A stretch of DNA of 64,000 bases, taken from Vibrio sp. NTOU-M3. GTDB lineage: Bacteria; Pseudomonadota; Gammaproteobacteria; Enterobacterales; Vibrionaceae. A model generated the notes under the pieces. That model saw only the letters and a program-made list of their open reading frames with translations. It did not search any database and was not told where the DNA came from. The position numbers and the translations under genes are program-made. This document shows positions 17,497-26,565 of the stretch, in pieces; the first letter of the stretch is position 1, and each line of letters opens with the position of its first letter. The stretch lies in contig NZ_CP162100.1 in NCBI RefSeq assembly GCF_040869035.1, forward strand, positions 2,542,001-2,606,000, given 5' to 3'.

Positions 17497-17530
17497 AAAA
17501 AGCCCCTGAAGTAAACTTCAGGGGCTTTTA
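17497..17530. terminator. Bidirectional terminator between the LysR gene and the EF-G gene
   Basis: A perfect 11-bp stem (17501-17511 with 17516-17526, TAAA loop) flanked by A-run and T-run, between convergent genes. Confidence 0.92.
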
Positions 17531-17553
17531 AGCTAGCAAACTAAATCAGAGAA

Positions 17554-19635
17554 TTATTTTTTCTCTTCTTTAGCTTTAGCAATAACTTCTTCAGCTACGT
17601 TTGCTGGACATGGTGCGTAGTGAGAGAACTCCATAGAGAACTGACCACGACCAGAAGTCATTGTACGTAGAGAGCCGATGTAACCGAACATTTCTGATAG
17701 AGGTACATCACCCTTGATACGTACGCCAGTAGTACCAGCTTGTTGGTCTTTGATCATACCACGACGACGGTTAAGGTCACCGATTACATCACCAACGTGA
17801 TCTTCTGGAGTGAACACGTCAACTTTCATGATTGGCTCAAGAAGTTGTGGACCAGCTTTAGGCATAGACTGACGGAATGCGCCTTTCGCAGCGATTTCGA
17901 ACGCGATTGCTGAAGAGTCAACTGCGTGGAAGCCACCGTCGAATAGTTCAACTTCTACGTCTAGAGTTGGGAAGCCAGCTAGAACACCGTTTTCCATCAT
18001 TGACGCAAAGCCTTTCTCTACTGCAGGCCAGAATTCTTTAGGTACGTTACCACCAACAACTGTTGAAGAGAACGTGAAACCAGAGTTTGCTTCACCTGGC
18101 TTGATACGGTAATCGATCTTACCGAACTGACCAGAACCACCAGACTGCTTCTTATGCGTGTAGCTATCTTCAACTGGTTGAGTGATAGTTTCACGGTAAG
18201 CTACCTGTGGAGCACCTACTTCTAGCTCAACGCCGTAAGTACGCTTCAGGATGTCTACTTTGATGTCTAGGTGAAGTTCACCCATACCTTTCAGGATTGT
18301 TTCACCTGAATCTTCATCAGTTTCAACCTGGAATGATGGATCTTCTGCAACCATTTTACCGATCGCGATACCCATTTTCTCAGAACCGCCTTTATCTTTA
18401 GGCTTAACAGCAATAGAGATAACTGGATCTGGGAAGATCATTGGTTCTAGAGTACATTCGTGCTTAGGATCACATAGAGTGTGACCAGTTTGAACGTTCT
18501 TCATACCAACAACAGCGATGATGTCACCAGCTTGTGCTGAATCGATCTCGTTACGCTCGTCTGCGTGCATCTCAACCATACGGCCGATACGCTCAGTTTT
18601 ACCAGTTGCAGAGTTAAGAACAGTATCACCCTTCTTCATCTTACCTGAGTAAACACGAATGAACGTTAGAGCACCGAAGCGGTCGTCCATGATCTTGAAC
18701 GCAAGCGCTTTTAGTGGCTCGTTTTCAGATACAGTCGCAACTTCACCTGTTGGTTCGCCAGTCTCTGGGTTAGTTAGAGGCTGAGGATCAACTTCTGTTG
18801 GAGATGGTAGGTAATCAACTACCGCGTCAAGAATAAGTTGGATACCTTTGTTCTTGTACGCTGAACCACAGTAAGTTGGGAAGAACGCTAGGTCACGAGT
18901 ACCTTTACGGATACAACGTTTGATGTCTTCTAGAGAAGGCTCTTCGCCATCCATGTAAGCCATCATTAGGTCGTCGTCTTGCTCAACTGCAGTTTCGATT
19001 AGCATTTCACGGTATTCTGCCGCTTTGTCTACCATGTCTGCAGGGATGTCTTGAACTTCGTAGTTCTCTGGCTGACCAGACTCATCCCATACGTAAGCTT
19101 TTTGGCTTAGTACGTCAACAACACCTACGAAATCTTCTTCGATACCGATAGGTAGAGTCATTACTAGCGGAGTTGCTGCTAGAACGTTTTGTACTTGGTC
19201 TACAACTTTGTAGAAGTCAGCGCCCATACGGTCTAGTTTGTTAACGAAAATCAGACGTGATACGCCAGATTCGTCAGCGTAACGCCAGTTAGTTTCTGAC
19301 TGAGGTTCAACACCACCAGAACCACAGAATACACCGATACCACCGTCAAGTACTTTTAGAGAACGGTAAACTTCAATTGTGAAGTCAACGTGTCCAGGAG
19401 TATCGATGATGTTTAGACGGTGATCGTTCCAGAAACAAGTTGTTGCTGCAGACTGGATAGTAATACCACGCTCAGCTTCCTGCTCCATGAAGTCAGTAGT
19501 AGTTGAACCGTCGTGAGTATCACCGATCTTGTGGATCTTACCAGTTAGCTTAAGGATACGCTCTGTAGAGGTAGTTTTACCCGCGTCTACGTGAGCAAAA
19601 ATACCAATGTTTCTGTATTTTGATAAATCAGTCAT
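17554..19635 (-). CDS. fusA2: Elongation factor G, second copy (non-str-operon type)
   Basis: A 693-residue translational GTPase with all G motifs: AHVDAGKT (G1), RGITI (G2), DTPGH (G3) and NKLDR (G4), then domains II-V. The neighbours are not rpsL/rpsG/tufA, so this is not the str-operon copy. Its position next to radA and plzC matches V. cholerae VC2342 (fusA-2). EF-G promotes ribosomal translocation and, with RRF, recycling; duplicated EF-Gs often split these tasks, and which one this does cannot be read from sequence. Codon use is strongly biased (for example frequent GGT, CGT, AAC-type codons), suggesting high expression. Confidence 0.9.
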   Translation of the reverse strand: MTDLSKYRNIGIFAHVDAGKTTSTERILKLTGKIHKIGDTHDGSTTTDFMEQEAERGITIQSAATTCFWNDHRLNIIDTPGHVDFTIEVYRSLKVLDGGIGVFCGSGGVEPQSETNWRYADESGVSRLIFVNKLDRMGADFYKVVDQVQNVLAATPLVMTLPIGIEEDFVGVVDVLSQKAYVWDESGQPENYEVQDIPADMVDKAAEYREMLIETAVEQDDDLMMAYMDGEEPSLEDIKRCIRKGTRDLAFFPTYCGSAYKNKGIQLILDAVVDYLPSPTEVDPQPLTNPETGEPTGEVATVSENEPLKALAFKIMDDRFGALTFIRVYSGKMKKGDTVLNSATGKTERIGRMVEMHADERNEIDSAQAGDIIAVVGMKNVQTGHTLCDPKHECTLEPMIFPDPVISIAVKPKDKGGSEKMGIAIGKMVAEDPSFQVETDEDSGETILKGMGELHLDIKVDILKRTYGVELEVGAPQVAYRETITQPVEDSYTHKKQSGGSGQFGKIDYRIKPGEANSGFTFSSTVVGGNVPKEFWPAVEKGFASMMENGVLAGFPTLDVEVELFDGGFHAVDSSAIAFEIAAKGAFRQSMPKAGPQLLEPIMKVDVFTPEDHVGDVIGDLNRRRGMIKDQQAGTTGVRIKGDVPLSEMFGYIGSLRTMTSGRGQFSMEFSHYAPCPANVAEEVIAKAKEEKK

Positions 19636-19672
19636 TGTCTTACTCTGTTAATAAGGTATAAAGTGCGCGCAG

Positions 19673-19681
19673 AGTATACCA
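19673..19681 (-). promoter_or_regulatory. Extended -10 promoter candidate for the second EF-G gene
   Basis: On the minus strand TGGTATACT is an extended -10 hexamer (TATACT at 19678-19673 preceded by TGG). No consensus -35 hexamer is correctly spaced. It would start transcription about 30 bases upstream of the ATG. Confidence 0.4.
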
Positions 19682-19952
19682 CAATCTGTCAAGACTGATA
19701 CCCTTGCGTGCTGTTGGATAAAAAAAAATTCCTTCCCTCTATATACTACCTACCAATTCGACTTTTCTGCTTTCCTAACCGAACGTTAAATCAAATAAGA
19801 GACACGCACATATCTCACGCATGAGAAAGTTACATCTTATTGATATTGGTGATTTATTCTTAAGTGTTATCCGATTAATCTACCCACCAACAACAACATA
19901 GCAACATAAAACGTAAGCTTATTCCCTAAACATAAAATTAAGGAATAACTTA
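19682..19952. other. Intergenic region before the secreted paralog pair
   Basis: AT-rich divergent spacer (the full gap between genes is 317 bp). A short inverted TCTC/GAGA repeat lies near 19810, but I see no recognised operator, RNA or convincing plus-strand promoter. Confidence 0.4.
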
Positions 19953-21503
19953 ATGTTACGTAAAATATTACCTTTAACCATTATTGCTGCTGCCAGCAAC
20001 GGAGCTATCGCAAGTGAGCACCATAAAATCTACACTCAAGACTTTAATGGTTATAAGTCTAACTGGCAGTTAATTACTCCCGTTCCTTTTGATTACAACA
20101 AGCAACATTTAAGTATCTCTGAGAAGCTCGCTTATACACCAAATAATCATATTCTCTTTGATGTGCGCTGGAGTGCCAGTACATTCCGCAACATGTTGAA
20201 CAGTCATTGGAATAGCTCACTGACAAGCCGCGACGTTTTAAAAGCATTCGGTTCTTCGCACAGTACTTGTACAGCGAAGCTCGAGGTCGGCGCTGCTTCA
20301 ATCTATGGTCCTTATCCACATAACCAAAAGGTTGCAGAGTTAGATTCTGATCTCGCTGACTGTGGTAACCGCATTAAGATTAAGCAGAACTGGTACCCTA
20401 TCGATAAGCGCGGTAACCCTTCGTCAATTCAAATCCGTACGTTTATTCCGACAACTCCGGGCATTCGATATGACTTCTCGTTGGATTACGCGAAGCGAGT
20501 GAATGGGTATGACAAATCTCAAAAAGACTTATATGTATCCATTAACACCGCAACGATTGAAGGTGCCAAAGTTAACAATGCGAGCTTAAGTAGTCAGAAT
20601 ATAGACCTACAGACCATCAAGCTTCCATTAAACACTTCACATCATTATAGCGGCTTTAACAACGCTAAAATGACTTTTGTGGCAAACAACTTTTTTACAC
20701 CAATTATCATTCGCGCTAACGATAATCCAAACTCGTATGGTCCAATTCTCAATGCACTAAAAGTGAAAGCAAGTAAGAAGCAAGACGTGACAGATGTTCA
20801 TGTTGAGCTTTGTGAGAATTTGTATGAACCATACAGTCCACAGCTACAACGATGCTTAACTGAAGTTGAAGATGGTGGGGATGTTTTCTCATGTAATGTT
20901 GATGAAGCGTTAGAAACCATTGTATACGGTGAGAACGCAACACCTTCGGTTGGAACTCAAATTCCTTACGTACGTGTTACTGATGAAGGCATTCGCACTG
21001 AGTTCGACTTTAGCCGCTACCATCCAAAAGGTATGACAGGGCCTGAAAACTCTAACACCTTTTATTCTGTAGGTCGCTCTGGCGTAACAACTGTATTAAT
21101 GAACTGCCCAATAAAAGGCAAATCTCTCTATGTGCGAGAGTTTACCGGTGGCCCTCAAAACAGAACATTTGCAGACTACCCTGAACAGGGAGAAACCAAA
21201 GTTCGAATGATGTGCCTACGAAACGAAGAAGTTGAAATCAAATGGCATGCCATTGCAGATATCGGTGAAGTTGACGAACTGATCAGCAACTACGAAAACA
21301 ACGAACAACTTCTACGAACAAATCGTACGCTAAACGTTAAGTTCGGAGATGAATACCAAGGTTGTCGATTAACAGCAATTCGTTTTGCGGACAAAACACA
21401 TAAAGTCACAATGCAGGATGACCATAAGTTGTCAGAGTCTCAACTGCAATCACATCTATTAAGAAGTGATGGTTTTGAAATTCAAGCACTAAGTATTCAT
21501 TAA
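19953..21503 (+). CDS. Secreted eight-cysteine protein of unknown function, paralog A
   Basis: A 516-residue protein not assigned to a family. A Sec signal peptide (residues 1-20, cleavage expected near AIA-S) is followed by a soluble, mixed alpha/beta-type sequence without membrane segments or repeats. Eight cysteines lie in the mature chain, and all eight are conserved in paralog B, which suggests four disulfides in an extracytoplasmic protein. Conserved blocks include PTTPG.RY near 165, TFYSVGR near 365 and the C-terminal ESQL.SHLLRSDGFEIQAL. The gene has an AAGGAATAACTTA leader identical to that of paralog B. A weak hairpin follows at 21518-21540. No function can be claimed. Confidence 0.85.
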   Translation: MLRKILPLTIIAAASNGAIASEHHKIYTQDFNGYKSNWQLITPVPFDYNKQHLSISEKLAYTPNNHILFDVRWSASTFRNMLNSHWNSSLTSRDVLKAFGSSHSTCTAKLEVGAASIYGPYPHNQKVAELDSDLADCGNRIKIKQNWYPIDKRGNPSSIQIRTFIPTTPGIRYDFSLDYAKRVNGYDKSQKDLYVSINTATIEGAKVNNASLSSQNIDLQTIKLPLNTSHHYSGFNNAKMTFVANNFFTPIIIRANDNPNSYGPILNALKVKASKKQDVTDVHVELCENLYEPYSPQLQRCLTEVEDGGDVFSCNVDEALETIVYGENATPSVGTQIPYVRVTDEGIRTEFDFSRYHPKGMTGPENSNTFYSVGRSGVTTVLMNCPIKGKSLYVREFTGGPQNRTFADYPEQGETKVRMMCLRNEEVEIKWHAIADIGEVDELISNYENNEQLLRTNRTLNVKFGDEYQGCRLTAIRFADKTHKVTMQDDHKLSESQLQSHLLRSDGFEIQALSIH

Positions 21504-21517
21504 CTTCAATGCATAAC

Positions 21518-21540
21518 AAAGGGGGGCTACGCTCCCCTTT
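21518..21540 (+). terminator. Weak hairpin after paralog A
   Basis: A seven-base stem (21518-21524 with 21534-21540) with no following T-run. It could be a weak terminator or a processing site separating the two paralogs. Confidence 0.35.
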
Positions 21541-21741
21541 CCTGGCCACTCTGGTCGTACCTCATGTTCTAAGTCTATGATTTTCACTCTCAAACCATCT
21601 CATTGATGAGAATAATAACATTATATTGACTGTGTCAATTTATCATCACAAGAGATGCCATTAATCTTTAGTCCGAACAACAAAAAAGAAACATACAACA
21701 TCAGTTTGTTTATTAGTTCATACTAAAAAAGGAATAACTTA

Positions 21742-23328
21742 ATGTTACAGAAACTATTACCTGCAACCTTTCTTGGGTTAGCAAGCTGCTGGGCTATCGC
21801 GGACGATACCAATCAAACTTTTGAGCAAGATTTTAGTGGTTACCGTCAACACGGTTGGGGACTGATTGCTCCAGTCCCATATCGCTACGATGATAGTGCT
21901 TTATCCATTGAAGAAAAATTAGCATACACCCCGAATAACCGCATTCTATTTGATGTTCGTTGGGCTGAACGTACACTTCGCGATCTACTAGAGTGGCAAT
22001 GGAGTGATACTCTGTCAGTCAAAGAAGTTCGCCAAGCTTTTAATGGACCATATAGTACCTGTAAAGCAAAATTGGAGGTGGGTAAAGCATCTATTTACGG
22101 TCCTTACCCATACCACATGAATGTCGCAGAGTTAGATTCTGATCTATACCACTGCGGGAACTACATTAAGATCAAAGACAGCGATAATCCGTACGCTAGT
22201 CCTTATGGTCGATGGTATCAACTGGATAAACGTGGTAACCCATCTTCTGTCCGCGTACGAACTTTTATTCCAACCACTCCAGGGGTACGTTATACATTCG
22301 ATCTTGACTATGCCAAACGCATTTATGGTTACGATCGCACTCAAGACAAACTCATTGTCAACGTAAAATCGGATCAATTAGAGACAATCAAAGTCAATGG
22401 TCAGTCTTTACCTGAAGATAATGTGGATGCACATCGTATTGACCTGCCTTTAACTCGTACACAGCAAAACAACGGCTTTAACAAAGCAACAGTTGAGTTT
22501 GTTGCTGACCGATTCTTCACACCAATCACGGTTCGTGCGAATGATAAAGCGAACTCATATGGCCCACTACTTAACTCACTAAAAGTACAGCCAAGTGATG
22601 ATCAAGACCTGACTGATATCCATATCGAACTATGTGAAAGCTTGTATGAACCATACAGCCAGAACCTAAAAGAGTGTCTGACCAATCCAGAACCGGACAC
22701 AAATGTTTTGTCATGTAATGTTGATGAAGCGCTTCAAACTGTCGTTTATGGAAAAGAAGAAGCTCCGGAAGGTAGCCGTCATGCCTACGTTCGTATCAAC
22801 AAAGAAGGAGTTCGTACGGAAGCAGACCAAACACGTTACCGCCCAGAAAACATGACAGGTGCAGAAGACTCTTCAACCTTCTACTCTGTGGGCCGTGCTG
22901 GAGCAACAACAGTGAAATTGAACTGTCCAGTTCAAGGTAAATCTCTCTTTGTTCGTGAATTCACTGGTGGTGGTTACAACAGAACATTTGCTGATTACCC
23001 AGAGCAAGGTGTCACAAAAGTTCAGCTAAAATGTCTACGTAACGGCGAGATTGAAAGCTCATGGCTAGCGGTCGCTGATATCGGTGAATACGATGAGTTG
23101 CTACCAGGTTACGAAAGCAACGAGCAACTACTTCGTACCAACCGTACGCTTAATGTTCAGTTTGGCAAAGAGTACCAAGGCTGTCGCCTAACTGCGATTC
23201 GCTTTGCCGATAAAACTCACCGCGTAACAATGCAAGACAAGCACAACTTAAGTGAGTCTCAACTTGAATCTCACCTACTGAGAAGTGATGGTTTTGAAAT
23301 CCAAGCATTGGGTATCAATACTTTCTAA
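21742..23328 (+). CDS. Secreted eight-cysteine protein of unknown function, paralog B
   Basis: A 528-residue tandem paralog of the preceding gene, similar along its whole length, with a signal peptide ending near AIA-D. The eight mature-chain cysteines align with paralog A; one further cysteine is in the signal peptide. Differences include an insertion around residues 155-165 (DNPYASPYGR) and a Pro/Asp-rich linker near 320. The ribosome site and start context GGAATAACTTAATGTTAC are shared with paralog A, so the duplication included the translation start. The 238-bp gap and the terminator after this gene allow independent or joint transcription. Function unknown. Confidence 0.85.
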   Translation: MLQKLLPATFLGLASCWAIADDTNQTFEQDFSGYRQHGWGLIAPVPYRYDDSALSIEEKLAYTPNNRILFDVRWAERTLRDLLEWQWSDTLSVKEVRQAFNGPYSTCKAKLEVGKASIYGPYPYHMNVAELDSDLYHCGNYIKIKDSDNPYASPYGRWYQLDKRGNPSSVRVRTFIPTTPGVRYTFDLDYAKRIYGYDRTQDKLIVNVKSDQLETIKVNGQSLPEDNVDAHRIDLPLTRTQQNNGFNKATVEFVADRFFTPITVRANDKANSYGPLLNSLKVQPSDDQDLTDIHIELCESLYEPYSQNLKECLTNPEPDTNVLSCNVDEALQTVVYGKEEAPEGSRHAYVRINKEGVRTEADQTRYRPENMTGAEDSSTFYSVGRAGATTVKLNCPVQGKSLFVREFTGGGYNRTFADYPEQGVTKVQLKCLRNGEIESSWLAVADIGEYDELLPGYESNEQLLRTNRTLNVQFGKEYQGCRLTAIRFADKTHRVTMQDKHNLSESQLESHLLRSDGFEIQALGINTF

Positions 23329-23335
23329 TCACCAT

Positions 23336-23365
23336 AAAAAGAGGGAGCGAAAGCTCCCTCTTTTT
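23336..23365. terminator. Bidirectional terminator after paralog B
   Basis: A 13-bp stem (23336-23348 with 23353-23365, GAAA tetraloop) with A-run and T-run ends, between convergent genes. Confidence 0.92.
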
Positions 23366-23379
23366 ATATTGCCCTACTT

Positions 23380-24978
23380 TCAGCCGTTGGCTGCTTTCCT
23401 TTTTCTTTTATTGATGTACATTCTTTCATCAGCTTGTTGCACCGTATCGTGATAATTCATGTACTGACTAAACTCAGCGATGCCATAGCTAATACCACAA
23501 AACGAGGAAAACTCTTTTTTCAATTTCGTTTCAACACTAATGAGCGCGTGTTCTACATGACCTTGTATCGCCGTAGCGTAAAACAAGCCAAATTCGTCAC
23601 CTGAAATCCTAAAAAGCATCGCTTCTTTCGGTAACGCCTTAGCTAAGTGGGAAGCAAACGAAACCAAAAGCTTGTCACCTACCTTATGACCATAACAATC
23701 ATTGCATTGCTTCAATCCGTCCAAATCAATATAGATGAATGACTCTGACTCTGATGCCGTTTGTAACCGTTCTTCCATCGCATATCGATTTGGCAATTGA
23801 GTTAAAGGATCACGATGGGCCAATTGCAAATGTAACTCGGACCGCTGCAACGCTTCATGGCGCTCATGTTCAATTCGAGTCATCTGATATGCCACCACAC
23901 AAGACAACAAAAGCACCTCACAAGCAACCGCAACCAACCCAATATGAGACATATAAATCGTTGTCACACCAGCAATTTGCTCTTGTGAAATCGCTATCAT
24001 CGCTAGAATAAAAAAGCCGAGATTCGCTAGCAAATACCACCTTGCAACAATGTTCTTTTGCCAACTGAGCACTAAACCACTGCACAAACCAAAGCACAAG
24101 AAAATGGCGACCCCCAACCGATTGAACTCATTTTGAAAATTAGGCAAGAAAAACGATGCGATAAAAAAAGCGCTAAACAGTACAACAGTCGCAAAGCCAC
24201 TCCACCATAACCAAGGATGCTGTAAACGAGTAATACCTAGCAATGCAAGAACAAAAACCACATAAGCAATGTTCGATAACAAGATCGGCCAGCTCGCACC
24301 AGTAAACCATGTAGCACCCAGCACATCACTTAAGAATAGTAACGATGTGGCATTGAATAGAAGGTTCCCAAAAATAAATAGGGCGTACGCCAGATCAACT
24401 CGAGAGCGCCGAGTAATAGATAGCACCAAATAGTAAAAAAATAGACTAGCAAAAATACCTAGCCCTAATAAAGTGATGCTGTTTCCGACCTTAATCTCTT
24501 GAATATATTCTGCTTCCGGCATAATAAAAGGCGTTGGCGGGGCAATATTAAACTGTGACTGCTGGAAAGTAAGTAAGGAGTAATCCCCTGGGATAAGATC
24601 TACCACTCGACCATGGCGGAGAAAATACGGATTGGCTTCTTGTTCAAGAATTCCTCCCGTAAAAACTTGGATGGGCTGCTCACCTCCATCAAACAGAACA
24701 TGCTGGAAGTGCCCAATCAAAGTTGAATTACGAAAGTCGATGACAAATCGCTGAGGTTGACGAACGGTAAAGCGAAAAAAGCTAACTTGCTTACCTCCGG
24801 TGAGAGAAAACTCGTCCTTTGGCTTTAACGAATACAAGTGATGACGTAATGACGAGCCGGCTTGCCACTTACCTCCTTGATACCACTGAACAGACTGGCT
24901 CGTTTCAACGGTTGTTTCTGGATGTGCCCAACTAAAAGTGGCACACATCCAAAGCAGCAACATTGCATAAATTTTCAC
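23380..24978 (-). CDS. Membrane-bound diguanylate cyclase-type protein (7TM-DISM plus GGDEF)
   Basis: A 532-residue protein: signal peptide (cleavage near SWA-H), a periplasmic beta-rich domain (about 25-165, 7TMR-DISM extracellular type), seven hydrophobic segments (about 170-375), a short linker helix and a C-terminal GGDEF domain. The active-site motif reads SGDEF instead of GGDEF; DGLKQCNDCYGH is intact. The RxxD inhibitory site is not seen five residues before the motif. It probably makes c-di-GMP in response to an extracellular ligand, but the motif change leaves activity uncertain. I prefer the GTG start at 24978, with AAGGA seven bases upstream, over the TTG at 25011. Confidence 0.85.
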   Translation of the reverse strand: MKIYAMLLLWMCATFSWAHPETTVETSQSVQWYQGGKWQAGSSLRHHLYSLKPKDEFSLTGGKQVSFFRFTVRQPQRFVIDFRNSTLIGHFQHVLFDGGEQPIQVFTGGILEQEANPYFLRHGRVVDLIPGDYSLLTFQQSQFNIAPPTPFIMPEAEYIQEIKVGNSITLLGLGIFASLFFYYLVLSITRRSRVDLAYALFIFGNLLFNATSLLFLSDVLGATWFTGASWPILLSNIAYVVFVLALLGITRLQHPWLWWSGFATVVLFSAFFIASFFLPNFQNEFNRLGVAIFLCFGLCSGLVLSWQKNIVARWYLLANLGFFILAMIAISQEQIAGVTTIYMSHIGLVAVACEVLLLSCVVAYQMTRIEHERHEALQRSELHLQLAHRDPLTQLPNRYAMEERLQTASESESFIYIDLDGLKQCNDCYGHKVGDKLLVSFASHLAKALPKEAMLFRISGDEFGLFYATAIQGHVEHALISVETKLKKEFSSFCGISYGIAEFSQYMNYHDTVQQADERMYINKRKRKAANG

Positions 24979-25048
24979 GAATATATCCTTATATACGTAA
25001 TGTCTTATCAATTATGCAAAAACTTGCGTCTTATTAATTATACTATCA

Positions 25049-26428
25049 TTACAAATCATCAAAATGCTCAATAGCTTCAGAAAGGTTTTTCACGCCAAAG
25101 ATTTGCATTCCTGCGATACCACCTTTTGGCATATTGGCCGCTGGAACAATGGCACGTTTAAAGCCATGCTTAAATGCTTCGTTGAGGCGCTCTTGCCCAC
25201 TCGGTACGGGGCGGATTTCCCCCGCCAATCCTATCTCGCCAAAGACCACAACATCTTTCGGCAATGGTCGGTCACGGAAGCTAGAAATCAAGGCCATTAA
25301 TAGTGCTAAATCCGCACTGGTTTCAGTGACCTTCACACCACCAACGACATTAACAAACACGTCTTGGTCAGCCATTTGTAACCCACCATGTTTATGTAAG
25401 ACGGCAAGCAACAACGATAAGCGGTTCTGCTCTAAGCCAACCGCAACACGGCGTGGGTTTGCCAGTTGGGAATAATCGACCAAAGCTTGAATTTCAACCA
25501 ATAAAGGCCGGGTACCTTCCCAAACAACCATAACTGAACTACCAGCGGTATCCTCTTCCCCTCTTGAAAGAAAAATCGCCGACGGATTGCTCACTTCTCG
25601 CAGTCCTTGTCCTGTCATTGCAAATACGCCAAGCTCATTAACCGCACCAAAACGGTTTTTATGGCTACGTAAGGTGCGGAATCGACTGTCGGTACCGCCA
25701 TCTAGCAACACCGAACAGTCAATAATGTGTTCTAACACTTTTGGACCTGCAAGTGTGCCATCTTTGGTCACGTGGCCCACGATGAATACTGCGACATTGT
25801 TTTGCTTAGCATAACGAGTTAACGCCGTTGCAGACTCGCGGACTTGAGCCACACTACCGGGAGACGATTGAACATCTGAGACATGCATAACCTGAATCGA
25901 ATCAATGACCATGATCTTAGGCTGCTCTTTTTCTGCGACTTGGCAAATACGATCAACGTTGGTTTCTGATAGCATTTTTAAATACTCTTTCGGCAGACCG
26001 AGTCTTGAAGCCCTCATCGCAACTTGTTGTAACGACTCTTCACCCGTGACGTATAAGGTTGGCATCTGAGACGATAACACGCACATAGTTTGCAGCAGTA
26101 ATGTCGATTTACCCGCACCTGGATTACCACCAATCAAAATAGCCGCACCAGGGACCACTCCGCCCCCCAGCACACGATCGAGTTCCTTAAAACCACTGCT
26201 AAAACGAGGTACATCTTGTAGATCGATCTCAGACAATGTTTGAACCTGAGTCTCACCACTATTTCCGGCATAACCTGTCAAACGTTCATTTCTTGCAGCG
26301 GCAGGTGAAGCCGCTAGCCTGACTTCACTGATCGTATTCCAGCTACCACATGCATTACATTGTCCTTGCCAACGAGGGAAGTCTGCACCACAGTCATTAC
26401 ATACGTAGGCTCGTTTTGCTTTTGCCAT
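25049..26428 (-). CDS. radA: DNA repair protein RadA (RecA-like branch-migration factor)
   Basis: A 459-residue RadA/Sms protein. An N-terminal C4 zinc finger (CNDC near residue 10, CNAC near 26) is followed by a RecA-like ATPase with Walker A GGNPGAGKST near residue 97, the RadA-specific KNRFG motif near 255 and a C-terminal Lon-protease-like domain without proteolytic function. It promotes branch migration during recombinational repair. Length is standard. The start has a GAGGA ribosome site, and plzC is divergent. Confidence 0.96.
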   Translation of the reverse strand: MAKAKRAYVCNDCGADFPRWQGQCNACGSWNTISEVRLAASPAAARNERLTGYAGNSGETQVQTLSEIDLQDVPRFSSGFKELDRVLGGGVVPGAAILIGGNPGAGKSTLLLQTMCVLSSQMPTLYVTGEESLQQVAMRASRLGLPKEYLKMLSETNVDRICQVAEKEQPKIMVIDSIQVMHVSDVQSSPGSVAQVRESATALTRYAKQNNVAVFIVGHVTKDGTLAGPKVLEHIIDCSVLLDGGTDSRFRTLRSHKNRFGAVNELGVFAMTGQGLREVSNPSAIFLSRGEEDTAGSSVMVVWEGTRPLLVEIQALVDYSQLANPRRVAVGLEQNRLSLLLAVLHKHGGLQMADQDVFVNVVGGVKVTETSADLALLMALISSFRDRPLPKDVVVFGEIGLAGEIRPVPSGQERLNEAFKHGFKRAIVPAANMPKGGIAGMQIFGVKNLSEAIEHFDDL

Positions 26429-26565
26429 GAGTCCTCAAATTTATTTACTTGTGACAATAAACGGGTTATTCATCGTCATTTTGACTTGATTAGCCGTAAC
26501 ATATCACTAAAGATCTTTATATCAAGGTCGATATGATTAGGTATGGAATACTCTAACAGAAATGT

